NCBI GenBank assembly: GCA_029931535.1
Contig: JAQPZY010001037.1
Span: 970,001-1,034,000 of the forward strand
Direction: 5' to 3'
Length of the DNA stretch: 64,000 nt
From: Margaritifera margaritifera
Lineage: Eukaryota > Mollusca > Bivalvia > Unionida > Margaritiferidae
Each line of letters opens with the position of its first letter. Position 1 is the stretch's first letter. Under the pieces are notes generated by a model. The model saw only the letters and a list, made by a program, of their open reading frames with translations. It was not told the origin of the DNA and did no database searches. Of the stretch, positions 13,101 through 24,644 are shown piece by piece. Both the position numbers and the translations under genes were made by a program.

Positions 13101-14957
13101 CTATTTCCTCATTAGGACTTCACTCGTCAAGAAGTAACAAGTTCCTTCTTGCGTGGCTTCAGTTTCAGTCATAGCCCCCTGAAACAAACAGGAGATATCC
13201 GAATCTCCCTGTTGTAAGACAACTAGTGTTTGTCTTATTACACCCTGATTAATTTTATGAGACGTAGTAGTTGAAAGAGTATCACTATGATCAATACTAG
13301 ATTGAGGAGCAGAAGTGACCTCATTAAAAGCCTGACCCAAAAAGGTGTCCGCTAAAGGAAATTCATCCTGTTCAACAACAACATTCTCAAGAGCACACTT
13401 TGCCATAGCTCTGGTAACTTCACAAGCTGGATTTAAACCAGGGATTTCTACTTCAATATGATCAACTCTTTGATCCATACTAAGCTTGTTAGTTACAAGT
13501 GGATTAACCACGACCTTATCTTTCGCTAGGTCATTACCTAGTAATAAATGGATGCCCTTAATAGGCAAAGAAGCCACTGCTCCGATGGTCACAGGTCCCG
13601 AAACTAAGTCTGATGACAAATTAACACAATGAAGAGGGACATTAACATATCCACATTCTACCCCCTGTATTAATACACTTTCACAAGTAGAAGTCTTCTC
13701 AGAAAACGGCAAAGTAATATCTAATAATAGACTCTGAGAAGCCCCCGTGTTTCTTAATATCTTAATAAGAGTAGTCGTACCTAAGTCACCAACAAGTGAC
13801 ACCGAACCCTTCGACATGAATGGTTCGTAATCCTTCATTATAAAATCAGACTGAGGTAAGCTAGCCTCCAAACAAATATCATCCTTGATAATTGACCCTG
13901 ACCTTGACTTCTTAATAACTAGAGCATTTGGAACTGCTCTATTATAATTCTGATGCCTATATTGCAACTTTAAGCAATCAGAAATAACGTGTCCCTTCAT
14001 CTTACAATATGAACACGTGGGTAAAGATAAGGTTTTCTGATATTCCCTATCAGAATTTTGATTCTTCCCAGTCACATCACCCTGAGGTCTGAAATTGCTT
14101 GAACGAGTTTGAAATGATTTCTTAACATAAGATTGTTGAGAAAAAGTTTTAGTTACAAATGGAACCTTGTGTATTGAAGAATATTCATCAGCTGTACTAG
14201 CTGCCTTTTCTAAAGTCTCAACTCCTTTCTCATTAAGATATACCTTAATATCATTACTGACACAATTCTTGAAATCTTCGATCAATACCAGTTGTTCAAG
14301 ATTATCATAATTGCCTTCAACCTTCTTAGACATACACCATCTTGTAAACAAACGTTTCTTTTCCCATGCAAATTCAACATGAGTCTGATTTGTTTCCTTT
14401 TTACATTCTCTAAAGTTTTGACGATGAGTTTCAGGTACCAACTCATAAGCTCTTAAGATATATTCTTTGACCACTTCATAATCAGCAGATTGTTCAGACG
14501 AGAGTGCAGTATAAACATCACTAGCTTTGCCAGTTAACACACTCTGCAATAATGAGGTCCACTTCTCTTTTGGCCATCCCAGATTCTCGGCAATTTTCTC
14601 AAAACTGAGAAAATATTTGTATATCTCCTTTTCTCTAAAAGGGGGAACCTGTCTTAAATGTTTGGCCAAATCAAAGTATGAACCCTGATTGTCATGAGAG
14701 TGATCTTTGCGTGTCAATTCTAATTCCCTTAATCTGAATTCCCTATCTTTATCTCTCTCTCTCTCTCTTATCTCATTATCTCTTAATTCCTTCTCTATTC
14801 CCCTTACTTTATCCCTGTCTTGTATTTCTCCCTCTCTTAATTCCTTCTGTATTTCTCTCTCTCTTAATTCCTTCTGTATTTCTCCCTCTCTTAATTTATC
14901 TTCCCTTCTTTCCTGTCTTTCCCTTTCTTTATCCTCCCTTCTTTCCTGCATCTGCAT
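13101..14957 (-). CDS. gag-pro: Gag-protease polyprotein (618 codons), protease active site mutated
   Basis: Residues 1-75 are an Arg/Glu-rich coiled segment (repeated ERERQERREDK and ELREREIQK). Residues about 95-270 are the capsid, with FAWEKKRLFTRW and LEQLVLIEDFKNCV resembling the SCAN-type capsid known from Gmr1-like elements. Residues 312-326 hold one zinc knuckle CSYCKMKGHVISDC (C-x2-C-x4-H-x4-C) for RNA binding. A retropepsin domain follows: the active-site loop is RNTGAS near residue 402, where the family has DTGA, so the catalytic Asp is lost; LLLGNDLAKDKVVVNPL, typical of the family, is intact. The C-terminus leads into integrase. The frame is open upstream of the first ATG as far as a TAG near 15026, so the true gag start is the next feature, separated by a stop and a frameshift. 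Translation here would give a non-processing Gag at most. Confidence 0.9.
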   Translation of the reverse strand: MQMQERREDKERERQERREDKLREGEIQKELREREIQKELREGEIQDRDKVRGIEKELRDNEIRERERDKDREFRLRELELTRKDHSHDNQGSYFDLAKHLRQVPPFREKEIYKYFLSFEKIAENLGWPKEKWTSLLQSVLTGKASDVYTALSSEQSADYEVVKEYILRAYELVPETHRQNFRECKKETNQTHVEFAWEKKRLFTRWCMSKKVEGNYDNLEQLVLIEDFKNCVSNDIKVYLNEKGVETLEKAASTADEYSSIHKVPFVTKTFSQQSYVKKSFQTRSSNFRPQGDVTGKNQNSDREYQKTLSLPTCSYCKMKGHVISDCLKLQYRHQNYNRAVPNALVIKKSRSGSIIKDDICLEASLPQSDFIMKDYEPFMSKGSVSLVGDLGTTTLIKILRNTGASQSLLLDITLPFSEKTSTCESVLIQGVECGYVNVPLHCVNLSSDLVSGPVTIGAVASLPIKGIHLLLGNDLAKDKVVVNPLVTNKLSMDQRVDHIEVEIPGLNPACEVTRAMAKCALENVVVEQDEFPLADTFLGQAFNEVTSAPQSSIDHSDTLSTTTSHKINQGVIRQTLVVLQQGDSDISCLFQGAMTETEATQEGTCYFLTSEVLMRK

Positions 14958-15049
14958 CTGTTCCCATTGTAATTTGAACTTTTCAATCTCTATGTACTTA
15001 TCTATCTGTAATTTCTTTCCAAACTAGACGGAGATTTCTTCTTAACACT

Positions 15050-15244
15050 TTAAACCCCCTCTTCAAAAATACCTGTTTGTACCAAATATTGTATCAAGAT
15101 ACCTCTAATATCTTGTTTTAACATGGAAGCCTTCGCTTCAGTCAGACTATAATGTTGAGCAATTTCAAGTAATTCGTCCTTCTTTAAGGACTCAAATTTA
15201 TTCTGGGTAGGATCAGCTAAGAAACTCTCTACTCTGGATGTCAT
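15050..15244 (-). CDS. N-terminus of Gag (64 codons), SAP-like
   Basis: Begins with ATG at 15244 about 230 bp inside the 5' LTR and reads MTSRVESFLADPTQN, then LKKDELLEIAQHY and KQDIRGILIQYLV, a helix-turn-helix pattern like SAP motifs. It stops at TAA (15050) about 90 bp before the large ORF's first ATG, and the two are in different frames. I take it as the broken-off start of Gag; a separate small protein is less likely. Confidence 0.65.
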   Translation of the reverse strand: MTSRVESFLADPTQNKFESLKKDELLEIAQHYSLTEAKASMLKQDIRGILIQYLVQTGIFEEGV

Positions 15245-15449
15245 TATGAAAGCCTGTTCGTTTGTCTTTATTTCTTAATCTGGAAATCAGAAAGACCACT
15301 AAAATTTCAAGCAATTAAATTCAAATCCCAAAAAGAAAACTTTTCGAAGTATCAAAATCTCTGAAATATTAAAACCTCGAAAATATTTAATTAAATCTAA
15401 ATTCCAAAATATTTAAATTAGGATCCCGAAATTATTCAAATATCTAATT

Positions 15450-15467
15450 CTGAGTCGAGCTCCCCAA
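15450..15467 (-). other. Candidate tRNA primer-binding site
   Basis: The minus strand reads TGGGGAGCTCGACTCAGA, starting 8 bases inside the 5' LTR. It begins TGG as expected for pairing with a tRNA CCA end. It resembles proline-tRNA sites (TGGGGGCTCG) but has an extra A; the tRNA is not assigned. Confidence 0.55.
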
Positions 15468-15475
15468 TTTATCCT

Positions 15476-16353
15476 GTTACGACTCTAGGGGTAATGAAAG
15501 AAGATAAAGGACACAAACAAGCTTTCAAGATTAAAATGCAAATCTTTAATTTCCTAAAGTATTAAAATATTAAAATAATTCAACAAACAATCAAAGTGAA
15601 AGAATTAAAAATAACTTACAGTATAGAATATCCTAAAAAGTCCTAAAATGTTTTAAAGTTCACTTCCGAAAGTTAATCCAAATAATCCGGATGTAGTATT
15701 CCGAATGAAATAGCCTGCACTGTGCTGACGTTGATAAGTTCTGAGTAAATCCAAAGATAATCCTTGTAAGTCTGGAATCTCACAAGAATTATAAATGTTC
15801 CCGATAATTCCACGGAACTGTATAATAATTCAGATGAAGACAGTACTTATTCCTAAATGTACTGTATTTGACAATAGATGAATCTCCAATAAATAAATCC
15901 CACACTGAACTATAAATTCAATGATTATGACCTCTCTCTTTAAAGTAGCTGTAAAGAATCATCTTTACAGGATTATCTGCTATATATACATAATAAATGC
16001 GCAGAATCAAATAAACCCATTACGTAGCTCCTGTCAGCATTCGAAGCCTTTGGAAGCTTAAGGAATGTATTTACTTCCAGTAAACACAATTTAATTCTCA
16101 AGAATGCTATTTTAGACTAGAACTAACAGTCAATATGATGTTATTTGCAATGACCTAAAAGTACAGATAATCTGGGTTACGAGCTCGCGCAAATCACGTG
16201 ACCCTAACAGCATGTGACCAAAAGCTACAATTTATTGATTGAGGCTTACCGTATGTATACTCATATGATAACCGTGATTCAGACTAAGAACAGAGATCAT
16301 ATACTAATAAATTAAATCATTATAAAAAGGAAAAGATATGTGATTCCGTAACA
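15476..16353 (-). repeat. 5' LTR (878 bp)
   Basis: Direct copy of 10674-11552, ending CCGTAACA and followed by ATAG. A TATATATA stretch near 15982 (plus orientation) is a possible core promoter but is unproven. Confidence 0.97.
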
Positions 16354-16359
16354 ATAGGC

Positions 16360-16995
16360 AGTACCCATTTTTGAAGAAACAAATGTGACCAATTAGGCAG
16401 AGCTGGTGACTTCTCCGGCTGCCGACTGTCATACGAGGCTAGTAGTTTGAAGTAGGTAATCTTGGTTGGGGTGGTATCCCTTCTACGTCTCCTGAGTTGC
16501 ATACTGTGCTAGTTGTTTGAAGAGGGTAATCTGAAAAGGGGTGGAACCTTTTCCGGCTCCCGATTTGCATACGGGACTAGTGTGAAGTAGGTAATCTGAA
16601 TAGGGATGGTACATTTTCTGGTTCTGGACTGGCATACAGGGTTAATTGTTTGAAGTGGGTAATCTGGATAGGTGTGGACATTTTCTGGTTCTGGACTGGC
16701 ATATGGGGCTAATTGTTTGAAGTGGGTAATCTGGATAGGGGTGGTACATTTTCTGTCTCCGGGCGCATTCGAGGATAGTTGTTTGAAGTGGGTAAACTGA
16801 ATAGGGGTGGAACCTTTTCTGGCTCCGGACTGGCATATGGGACTAGGTGTTTGAAGTTAGTAATTTTAATAGGGGTGGAACATTTTCTGGCTTCTGACTG
16901 GCATATAGGACTAGTTGTTTTGAAGTTAGTAATCTGAATAGGGGTTGTACGTTTTCGGGCTCCTGACTGGCATACGGGGATAGTTGTTTGAGGGT
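16360..16995. repeat. Tandem repeat of about 77 bp, roughly 8 units
   Basis: Units share ACTAGTTGTTTGAAGT, GGTAATCTGAATAGGGGTGG and CTGACTGGCATA. They begin a few bases after the LTR element's right target-site copy. Three minus-strand ORFs inside are repeat artefacts. Confidence 0.9.
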
Positions 16996-16999
16996 TTTT

Positions 17000-18160
17000 C
17001 ACTTGCAGACGAGAAAGTCATATCGGAATCCTTGCACGATGCGTTCATGGGAATTATAATCTTAGATCTTACTGGAGTTGGAAGGGTGCCTGTTGTTTCA
17101 TTGCTTTTTCGAGGAACATTAAGTAGTTGTGGTGGTGTTGTCTCTGGCTGTGAGTCGAAAGGACTAGTTCTGATGGTTCTGACTTCCTTTTGTTAGCCTG
17201 ACTGTTGACGCGTGGCAGGACTTTGAAAGGCTGAGAGATGGGAGCACGACATCAAATCAAAGGTTATTGCTTCAGACAATTGAATCAATTATGCTGAAAT
17301 TGACAAGCTAGTAAACTGGGACAGTTTTTATCCTTGTGGTATGTGAAACACACCTTTGTGACATTTCACTCTGACGTTGAGTGTCCAACTCTTAAGTTTG
17401 AGGCCAATGTAGCATTCAGTTACATCTAAATATGCGATTCGAGATGATTTGTGGCCCACTCTACTTCCTTCCATTCGACAAAAAGGCGACCGGAACAATG
17501 AAGCCAATCCGCTTTCCTCTCACAGAGGCACAAAGTGGCCTGCATATAGTTGGGTTAGTACTGAATTGGGGTCATTTTTCACATAATATGGCAACAAACT
17601 TAGTTCACGCCTATAACAATCTACTCAGATGATCTTTATGCGACACCAAATAACGTTTTCCTGACACGAAATAAAATATTTTGCCATCTATAAGGATATT
17701 AATCTGAGTACTGACAATTTTGTTCAAACTATTCTCTTTAAAAGTACTTTAATATATGTGCTTGATTTATTGACGTAAATAGCATATCCTTTGAGTTAGA
17801 GTTTTGTCAATACATATATTATCGTATACCCTATGGAGGAAACTAACAAAAATATGCAACACAGCAAAACCTGATATTATTTTCTAGATCTCCACATGAT
17901 ATTATAACACAAACTATATAAGCATAAGAATCGTCTTAAAGAAAACCGGTGTGATAACTTCAAGTGAAAAAAAGCAAAATTGCTGAGCATGTACTCAGTA
18001 CCTTTAAACTAATAGAATACTATTGGTAATACTAACAAATTACAATTTTAAGACTATCCCCCAATCAAAGAGTAATGCTTGAAATTCAGTTTTCAGTGAA
18101 TCCAATTGTTATCTTCCTAAGGGAATGCTGTGAGACTATGTATGTGTATATTAATGTATG
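17000..18160. other. Intergenic DNA, no gene seen
   Basis: Short ORFs at 16984-17196 and 17432-17632 have no recognisable domain or splice context. Nothing else stands out. Confidence 0.4.
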
Positions 18161-18169
18161 TTTGTAGGT

Positions 18170-18296
18170 ATGCAAGTATGTATGTATGTATGTATGTATG
18201 TATGTATGTATGTATGTATGTATGTATGTATGCATGTATGTATGTATGTATGTATGTATGTATGTATGTATGTATGTATGTATGTATGTATGTATA
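18170..18296. repeat. (TATG)n microsatellite
   Basis: About 30 tetranucleotide units with one TATGCATG variant near 18230. ORFs of repeated MYVC or HTYI on the two strands are artefacts. Confidence 0.97.
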
Positions 18297-19499
18297 TCCA
18301 GAGAGAAGAACTAATGTAACAAAAGAGTATATATTATTTTTGCTAATGAGGCATTGGTTATATAAAGTCATCTCGTTCTTCTTTTCAAATATCTGCCATA
18401 TTTCCCCATTAGACAGTACTGTAAAAAATATATTTTGTAGTTTTTTGAGGGAACTCGATGAATATTGCCAGCTCAGCATTAATTATGCAAGGAATAATTT
18501 CTGCTTTGTATAGAAATTTGGTATGTGTTCAGGGGACCAGTAATGTAGAACAGCATATAGTTTACGATGTACATCCAGCTGTGAGACCTTCGTGTAATAC
18601 ATTGACCATGTACTCATTTGACTCATCTTTTCAAACAGCTATCCTGACGGAAAAATAGTATACAAGAAAATGTCAATTACATGACGTCTTCTGAGGGAAG
18701 TCTGGAAAATATAAAGCAAAGCAGTAACGATGCAGTCATCCAACCCAACTTTGTTAAATGACTTACTATAGGTGGATCCTCACTATAAATCCCCCTCAGT
18801 ATACGGCTGTCATTATCATAATGTGGGTCTGGCCATGACTGCCAGCCAATGAATTGTTTAAATTTTGCTTAATTGCTGTTACTTAATATACTTTACTTGA
18901 TTGTACTTCCTGTATAAAGTTCAGTCAAGTTTATTTCATCATTACATGAACAACATCGATGATTTAAATAAAATTAAAACAGTACAGGTGTTTCATAAAG
19001 CACACAAATTATGTACATAAAATAAATCATCCTTGAACATGTTTACCTATATGGTCAAGACTTATTGTCACATACCCTGTCTAATGAGAACAAATTATAA
19101 TATGGTTTCACATAATTAAACTCCCTGTCTTTTATGTTTCTATGCACTAATATATTGCACAGCATCGTAGCAGCTTACCTCAGTATAAGGGTATAAGGTG
19201 ATCTCGCTTATATATATATGCACAACCCTGACAAGGAACAAAGACTGTTTTTTAATTAGCCTGAGCGCTTTCGACTCTCATTGAGTCTGTCTCGAAGGCA
19301 ATTACAATGCAGAAACAAACAAGACAAACACTAAACACAAACGATAGCGTTACATTTACAAAGCTTTACATGACTATATCTAATGGAAGCACTGCTTGAA
19401 AATTTTAGATGTCGCGCCTAATTGGTTAATGGCAAAAAAAACCCCAGCAAAACCCCACCAGGAACAAGTCTTCATTATACCTGATGGAAGAGGAAAAGG

Positions 19500-22370
19500 G
19501 AACAAGGTAGGGAACTAAGTCAACGATAAATCTAAAACAGTAACCATGCAGTCAGATAAGATAAAACAAACTACTACGGCATATTTTCCTCTGGGATAAA
19601 TAATAAAGAACAGTGTATCATATTGTTCCCCGAGGAACCTAATAAAAACCTCATGTAAAAGTACTAAATAATGCAGTCTTTATGCTCATTTCCGCAAAAA
19701 GCTGTTTTATTTTATGAGAGAACTGTAATGGGGAACAGCGCATGACATTGTTTCCTGAAGGAACTCTCTCAAAGATCATATTGAGCAGTAATTATTGCCA
19801 TCACCAAACTCAAAGATCATGTTGAGCAGTAATTACTGCCATCACCAAACTCAAAGATCATATTGAGCAGTAATTATTGCCATCACCAAACTCAAAATCA
19901 TATTGAGCAGTAATTATTGCCATCACCAAACTTAACTCTACCAACTACTACTATATTTTCTGAGAGAACAGTAAACTAAAACACTAAATCAAACTGTTCC
20001 CTAAAGGAACCTGGTCAAACAGCGAAAGAGAATAATATATTAAATTGTTTCCTGAGAAAACGCTGCCAAAACCTCATGGAAAAGCAGTAACTATGCAGTC
20101 TTCAAAATCAATTCTGCAAAGACCTCATATACTTCCTGAGCAGAAAGTAATGAAATATGATATATCAAATTGTTTGACATCAAGCAGAAACTATTACCAT
20201 CCTTAACCTAAACTTTTCCAAAAGCCTTCTATATATCCTGAGGGAACTCGGTACAAAAATTGACAAAGTAGTACTTGTGCGGTCATCAAACCCACTTCTG
20301 TCAAATATGTGCTGTAATTTCCGAATGAACAGCGATGGTAAACAAAATATCAAATTTGTACCCCGATGAAAATCTTTGAAAACTTAAGGTAGAAACAGTA
20401 ACCACACAGTCAATAAACTTATTGTTGCAGAAACCTAATATATGTCCTGAAGGAAACGTAGTAGAGAACGGTATATCAACTTGTTTCGTGAGGAAACTTT
20501 GTCATAATAAAGCAGTAACTATGTAGTCATCAAACTGAACTATTTTCTTCTTTTTTAAAAACAAAATACCATATTCTCAGAGGACACAGTAACGGCAAAC
20601 ATAATAAAATGTTCCTGAGGCAGTGGTAATGGAAGCCAATAGCATATATGAAATCGTTTAATGTGCAATCTCGGTGAAAAAATCATGTAGAGGCAGTAAC
20701 AATGCAGTCATCACAATGATTTCTGTAATATTGTATTTTCAGTGGAAAAAGTAATGGAGAACAGTATATCACATAGTTACATGCGGTAACTCTGTGAAAA
20801 CTTCCCGTAAAAGCAATATCCATGCAGCTGTTAAACCATATTCTGCATAAACCTACTTTATTTACAGAGGGAGAACAGTACGCCATTTCCCAAGGGAACT
20901 CAGCAAAAATTTGATAAAATGCAATATATTACCTCATCAAAATCAACATTGCAAAAACAAGGTAAGAATAATGGGGAACAGTATATTGAATTGTTTCCTT
21001 AAAATCTTCTGCGATATTCTTTTGTAAAAGTAGTAGCCATGCAGACATCAAATTCCTAAGGGAAAACTGATGGAGAACGATATAGGAAATAGTAACGAAG
21101 AACAGTTTCTCCAATTGTTTCCTGAGGGCACTAAGTGACAGAAACTAATGTAAATCAGTAACCATATAGTAATTTAACTCAACTCTGGAACAAAATATAT
21201 TTCCTGTGGTAATAGCAATGAAGAAGAGTTTCTCAAATTGTTCCTGCAGGGGGCTAAGTTTAAAAAAAGATATAAGGTAAAGCAGTAAACAAGCATTGAT
21301 CAAACCAACTGTTTAACTATTTCTTATATTTTATGAAGGAAAATAAGAATTTCCCAAATTGGCCCCTAAGGGAACTCAGGTAATAATTTATGTAAAACAG
21401 TAACCATACTGTCATCATACCAGCTCTGCAATACTTTTAAATACTTTCTGAGGGAATAGAAATGAAGGAGAACTACACAAATTGTTTACTGGGGAAACTC
21501 AGTAAAAACACGTAATATAAAGCACTAACCAAGCAGTGATCAGTCGAACTTTGGAAAGATTTTCTATATTTAATGAAAGAAAAGTAATTAATTTTTTTAA
21601 TTGCTCCCTGAGTAAAATCAGTAATAAAATTATGTAAAGCTGTAACCATGCAGCCCACAAACATAATTTTGTTTAAACTTTCCATATTTCCCAAGGGAAC
21701 AGTAATTCAAACAGTACGTCGATATTACTAAATAAGGAAACTCTTTCAAACATCATGTTAAAGCAGTAACCACGTCATCACCAAACTCAGTTCTGCAGAA
21801 ACCTAATATAGTTCCTAAGGGAATGTATAACAAATTGTTTCCTTAAGAAATTGCGGGAATCTCGTTTAAAAGTAGTAGCCATGCAATTATCAATCTTAGT
21901 TCTGGAAAAATCTACAATATTTCCCGAGGGACAATAATGGAGAACAGTATATGAAACTGTTTCCTGACAGTACTCAGAGAGGAATTTATATACAGAAGTA
22001 GATTTTGGCTCGTCAAGCTTGACTTTGCAAACACATTCTGTATTTTTTGAGTCAACAGTAATGCAAAATAGTATATCACTAAGGAAACTGTACAAAATAA
22101 ATATAAAGCAGTAAATGTGCATTCGTCTAACCAAAATCTGCAAAAACAACTACCATATTTTTATAAGGTAAGGCAGTATAACAAAATTATGTAAAGCGTT
22201 AACCATGCAATCATCAAACTAAGGTCTGCAAACACTAGTAGATTTACTAAGCGAACAGGAAAAGAAAACATTATATCCAATTGTTTCCTGCTGAAATTCT
22301 GTGAAACGTCACGTAGAAGCAGTAACTATACAGTGATCAAACACTGATGCATTAAGAACCTAGATTATCT
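19500..22370. repeat. Long degenerate satellite-like array, about 120-bp period
   Basis: The phrase AAAGCAGTAACCATGCAGTC, then ATCAAACTCAA, CTGCAAAAAC, TATTTCCTGAGGGAAC and AGTAATGGAGAACAGTATAT, returns every 110-125 bp for some 25 units, with many substitutions and indels. Sparse earlier units occur from about 18700, and the array resumes at 23240-23560. No ORF within it looks like a gene. Confidence 0.85.
19790..19935. repeat. 46-bp tandem repeat, about 3.5 units
   Basis: TCAAAGATCATATTGAGCAG followed by TAATTATTGCCATCACCAAAC repeats with very few changes. It is a local, recent amplification of part of the surrounding 120-bp array unit. Confidence 0.92.
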
Positions 22371-22377
22371 GCAATGG

Positions 22378-22616
22378 CTGAACATCACAACTCATGACTG
22401 AACATCACAATTCATGGGTGAACATCACAACTCCTGGCTGAATATCACAACTCATGGCTGAACATCACAACTCATGGCTGAACATCGCAACTAATGGTTG
22501 AACATCACAACTCATGACTGAACATCACAACTCATGACTGAACATCACAACTCATGGCTGAACATCGCAACTCATGGCTGAACATCACAACTCATGGCTC
22601 AACATCACAACTCCTC
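22378..22616. repeat. 20-bp minisatellite, 12 units
   Basis: CTGAACATCACAACTCATGG repeats head to tail, with G/A and C/T variants. It interrupts the 120-bp array. The 150-codon plus-strand ORF that starts in it is not convincing as a gene. Confidence 0.95.
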
Positions 22617-22629
22617 AGGCTTTCGTCTA

Positions 22630-23225
22630 CATATTCCAAACCCCCTACTCACTGCCAACCCCTACCTCATATGATTGGATACATCAAGTTTTGTTACAAA
22701 ATATTTGACAATGTCATTATTGTTGCAATTTTTATATATGACCTTTCACCTCAAAGCAGTGCTGAGAATGACACCCCTCACGTTGACGGTCACCACAGAG
22801 GAAATATAACTACAATGTTTTGTAAACTTCTGCCTAGTGGTTTCCAAACCGCCTTAACAATCCCAGCCTTTAGAACACCCCCTCACCACCCTGACATTGA
22901 CATAGGGGTCATAATGGAAATTAAAACCGTCACAAATACGGTGTGTCTTCCTGCTTTAATTGTAAATTTAAAGTTTGTTACAAAATATTGGGAACTGTCG
23001 TTGTAAATGAAATCTGTTATAGTTTATCTTTTACCCAATCCACGAGACCCCAGTGGAGGGATAATAAAATGGCACCTCTCTCGCAGTTGCTCACCATAGG
23101 GACAGCATCACAATAAAGTTTAGTGAAATTCCACAATTAGGGATTGGAAGAGATGTGGTAATGGATAGACGGATAGACGGACGTACAGACGGATGGTCTC
23201 ACAATATCCGCAACTTTTTAAATGA
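22630..23225. repeat. Dispersed repeat insert within the satellite array
   Basis: This 0.6 kb differs from the array on both sides and contains two related TTGTTACAAAATATT segments (near 22692 and 22976). It ends in GGATAGACGGATAGACGGACG, the reverse complement style of the GTCCGTCC run that opens the block at 1080. Probably a related dispersed repeat in the other orientation. Confidence 0.45.
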
Positions 23226-24153
23226 AGCGCGTAGAAAAATAATTTATTTCCTGTCAGATCAATATTAAAGAATAGTATATTAAATGGTTCCCTGAATGAA
23301 CTTTGTGAAACAAATAAGATAAAGTTGTAACTAACCAGTCATCGAGCCAAAATCTTCTAAAAATCTGCTATAATTATTAAATTATTTCCTGAGGGAACTC
23401 AATGCAAACCTAGTGTAACGCAATGTAACTATGCACTCATCTAACTCAACCATGCTACCATGTTTTTCAAAGGGAACAGTAATGTAGAACATTCATAAAA
23501 ATACACCCAGTTTCCATGGGAATCTAAGAGTAAACATAACACACAACAGTTACCACCGGTTATTTGACTCATCTCTTCAAAGAAATGAAATAATTCCTAT
23601 GGAAATAGTATTTTTGAATTGTACATAAGCCGTTTCTTTGTACTATTTAGCGTAGAGGGAACAGACAATCCACTCTTGAAAGAAATCAACTGTTTACACA
23701 TTTTTATTGCATTTCAATGTGTCCCTCAAAAGTAATTTGTTTGGTTGGTAACAAATTAGCCTCAAATAAAATTTAACTGTGAGATTTCAGATTGGCTTCA
23801 GTACCTTGTGGTATATAAAACACCTTCAAAAGCGTAAGTTAGTTATAAAATATGCCTATCTTTAGGAACAAAACCACGATTCAAAGAAGAAAGCAAGTAA
23901 AAATGACACAAACCACAGTTATTTGCATCTCTCTGTTAACACATATTGGGTCTCTCAAGTTGCTCGAGTTACTGCAGCAAAGGATGAAATTTACTCCATA
24001 ACTGTTTTTTTTTTTTTTTTAAGTAATTTATTCTGTTTCGGCTTGTACCTTGAATCTTCATTCGGATTTTTTATGATATGTAGCAAAGTCTCCATTATTT
24101 TCATGTGCAGTTATTATACGATAGATGTCAACTGAAACATGATCGATGTGAAT

Positions 24154-24569
24154 TTAAATCCGGTTAAAATCATCATGTCCGACAATATTGGTTGCCCATA
24201 GCTTGTTGCGTTCCATGTACCTTGTCAGGATCCAGTGAGTATGAATCATTCCTTCAGATGCATAATAAATACCTGTCCAGCTTGTCGTGGAATTAGAGTT
24301 ACCCTTGACGTCATTATTCCACGCAACCGAAAAACCCACAATGCAGTCCTGTTTATTAGCGCCAACCATATTGTATCGTCCTAAGAGTTCGTAAAATCCG
24401 TCTGCATTACCAACGGCACTGCTGTATTTGCCATTCAGATAGCCATTTTGGCAGGAAAGTTCCATTATGGACCCTAGTTGATTCTCCCATTTTCCAGATA
24501 TACCACATGGATCGCTAGAGTTCATCCATGGTGACGACGTTTGCTCGATGATTGGTGAGTTGCTGGGAG
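24154..24569 (-). CDS. Avidin-family biotin-binding protein, terminal exon (copy 2)
   Basis: The exon starts after a TATCTAG acceptor (24574-24570) with two bases of a split codon, the same position and phase as copy 1, and ends at TGA. From the first ATG (24525) there are 123 codons. All streptavidin-type biotin contacts are present: N15, S19, Y34, S36, W69, S79, T81, W83, W98, W110 and D118 (numbering from that ATG). W110 normally reaches into the neighbouring subunit, so a tetramer is plausible. Three cysteines are C7, C25 and C61; C7 corresponds to avidin's first disulfide Cys, but its usual partner position is not Cys. Secreted avidins sequester biotin, often in egg or defence secretions. 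No signal peptide is in this exon; a hydrophobic IVLLLLSSS stretch just upstream is in another frame and lies in the intron under this model. Exon 1 was not identified. Confidence 0.92.
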
Positions 24570-24606
24570 CTAGATAGTAGGAGCAAAACTATTTCATTAA
24601 TGTGCA

Positions 24607-24608
<2 letters not shown>

Positions 24609-24644
<36 letters not shown>

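Larger units (their letters stand above)
10674..16353 (-). mobile_element. Gmr1-like Ty3/gypsy-class LTR retrotransposon, complete ends, defective interior
   Basis: Two direct LTRs bound about 3.9 kb of interior, and the 4-bp target-site duplication ATAG lies at 10670-10673 and 16354-16357. LTR ends are TG...CA with TGTTACG/CGTAACA inverted tips. All coding is on the minus strand, so the right LTR is the 5' LTR. In transcription order the interior holds: candidate primer-binding site, gag start, gag-protease, integrase pieces, GPY module, reverse transcriptase and polypurine tract. RNase H was not found. Integrase before RT is the order known from Gmr1-like elements, not the ordinary gypsy order. 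Several deletions and frameshifts make it non-autonomous. Confidence 0.92.

Noticed and set aside
14707..15027. Plus-strand ORF of 106 codons rich in L and S
   Set aside because: It is antisense to the Arg/Glu-rich gag region; TCTCTC runs give LSLS by chance.
22554..23006. 150-codon plus-strand ORF
   Set aside because: It starts inside a 20-bp minisatellite and continues into a dispersed repeat; no domain or splice support.
24571..24600. Hydrophobic IVLLLLSSS stretch as the avidin signal peptide
   Set aside because: It is out of frame with the avidin domain, lacks an ATG in frame, and overlaps the polypyrimidine tract of a conserved splice acceptor.
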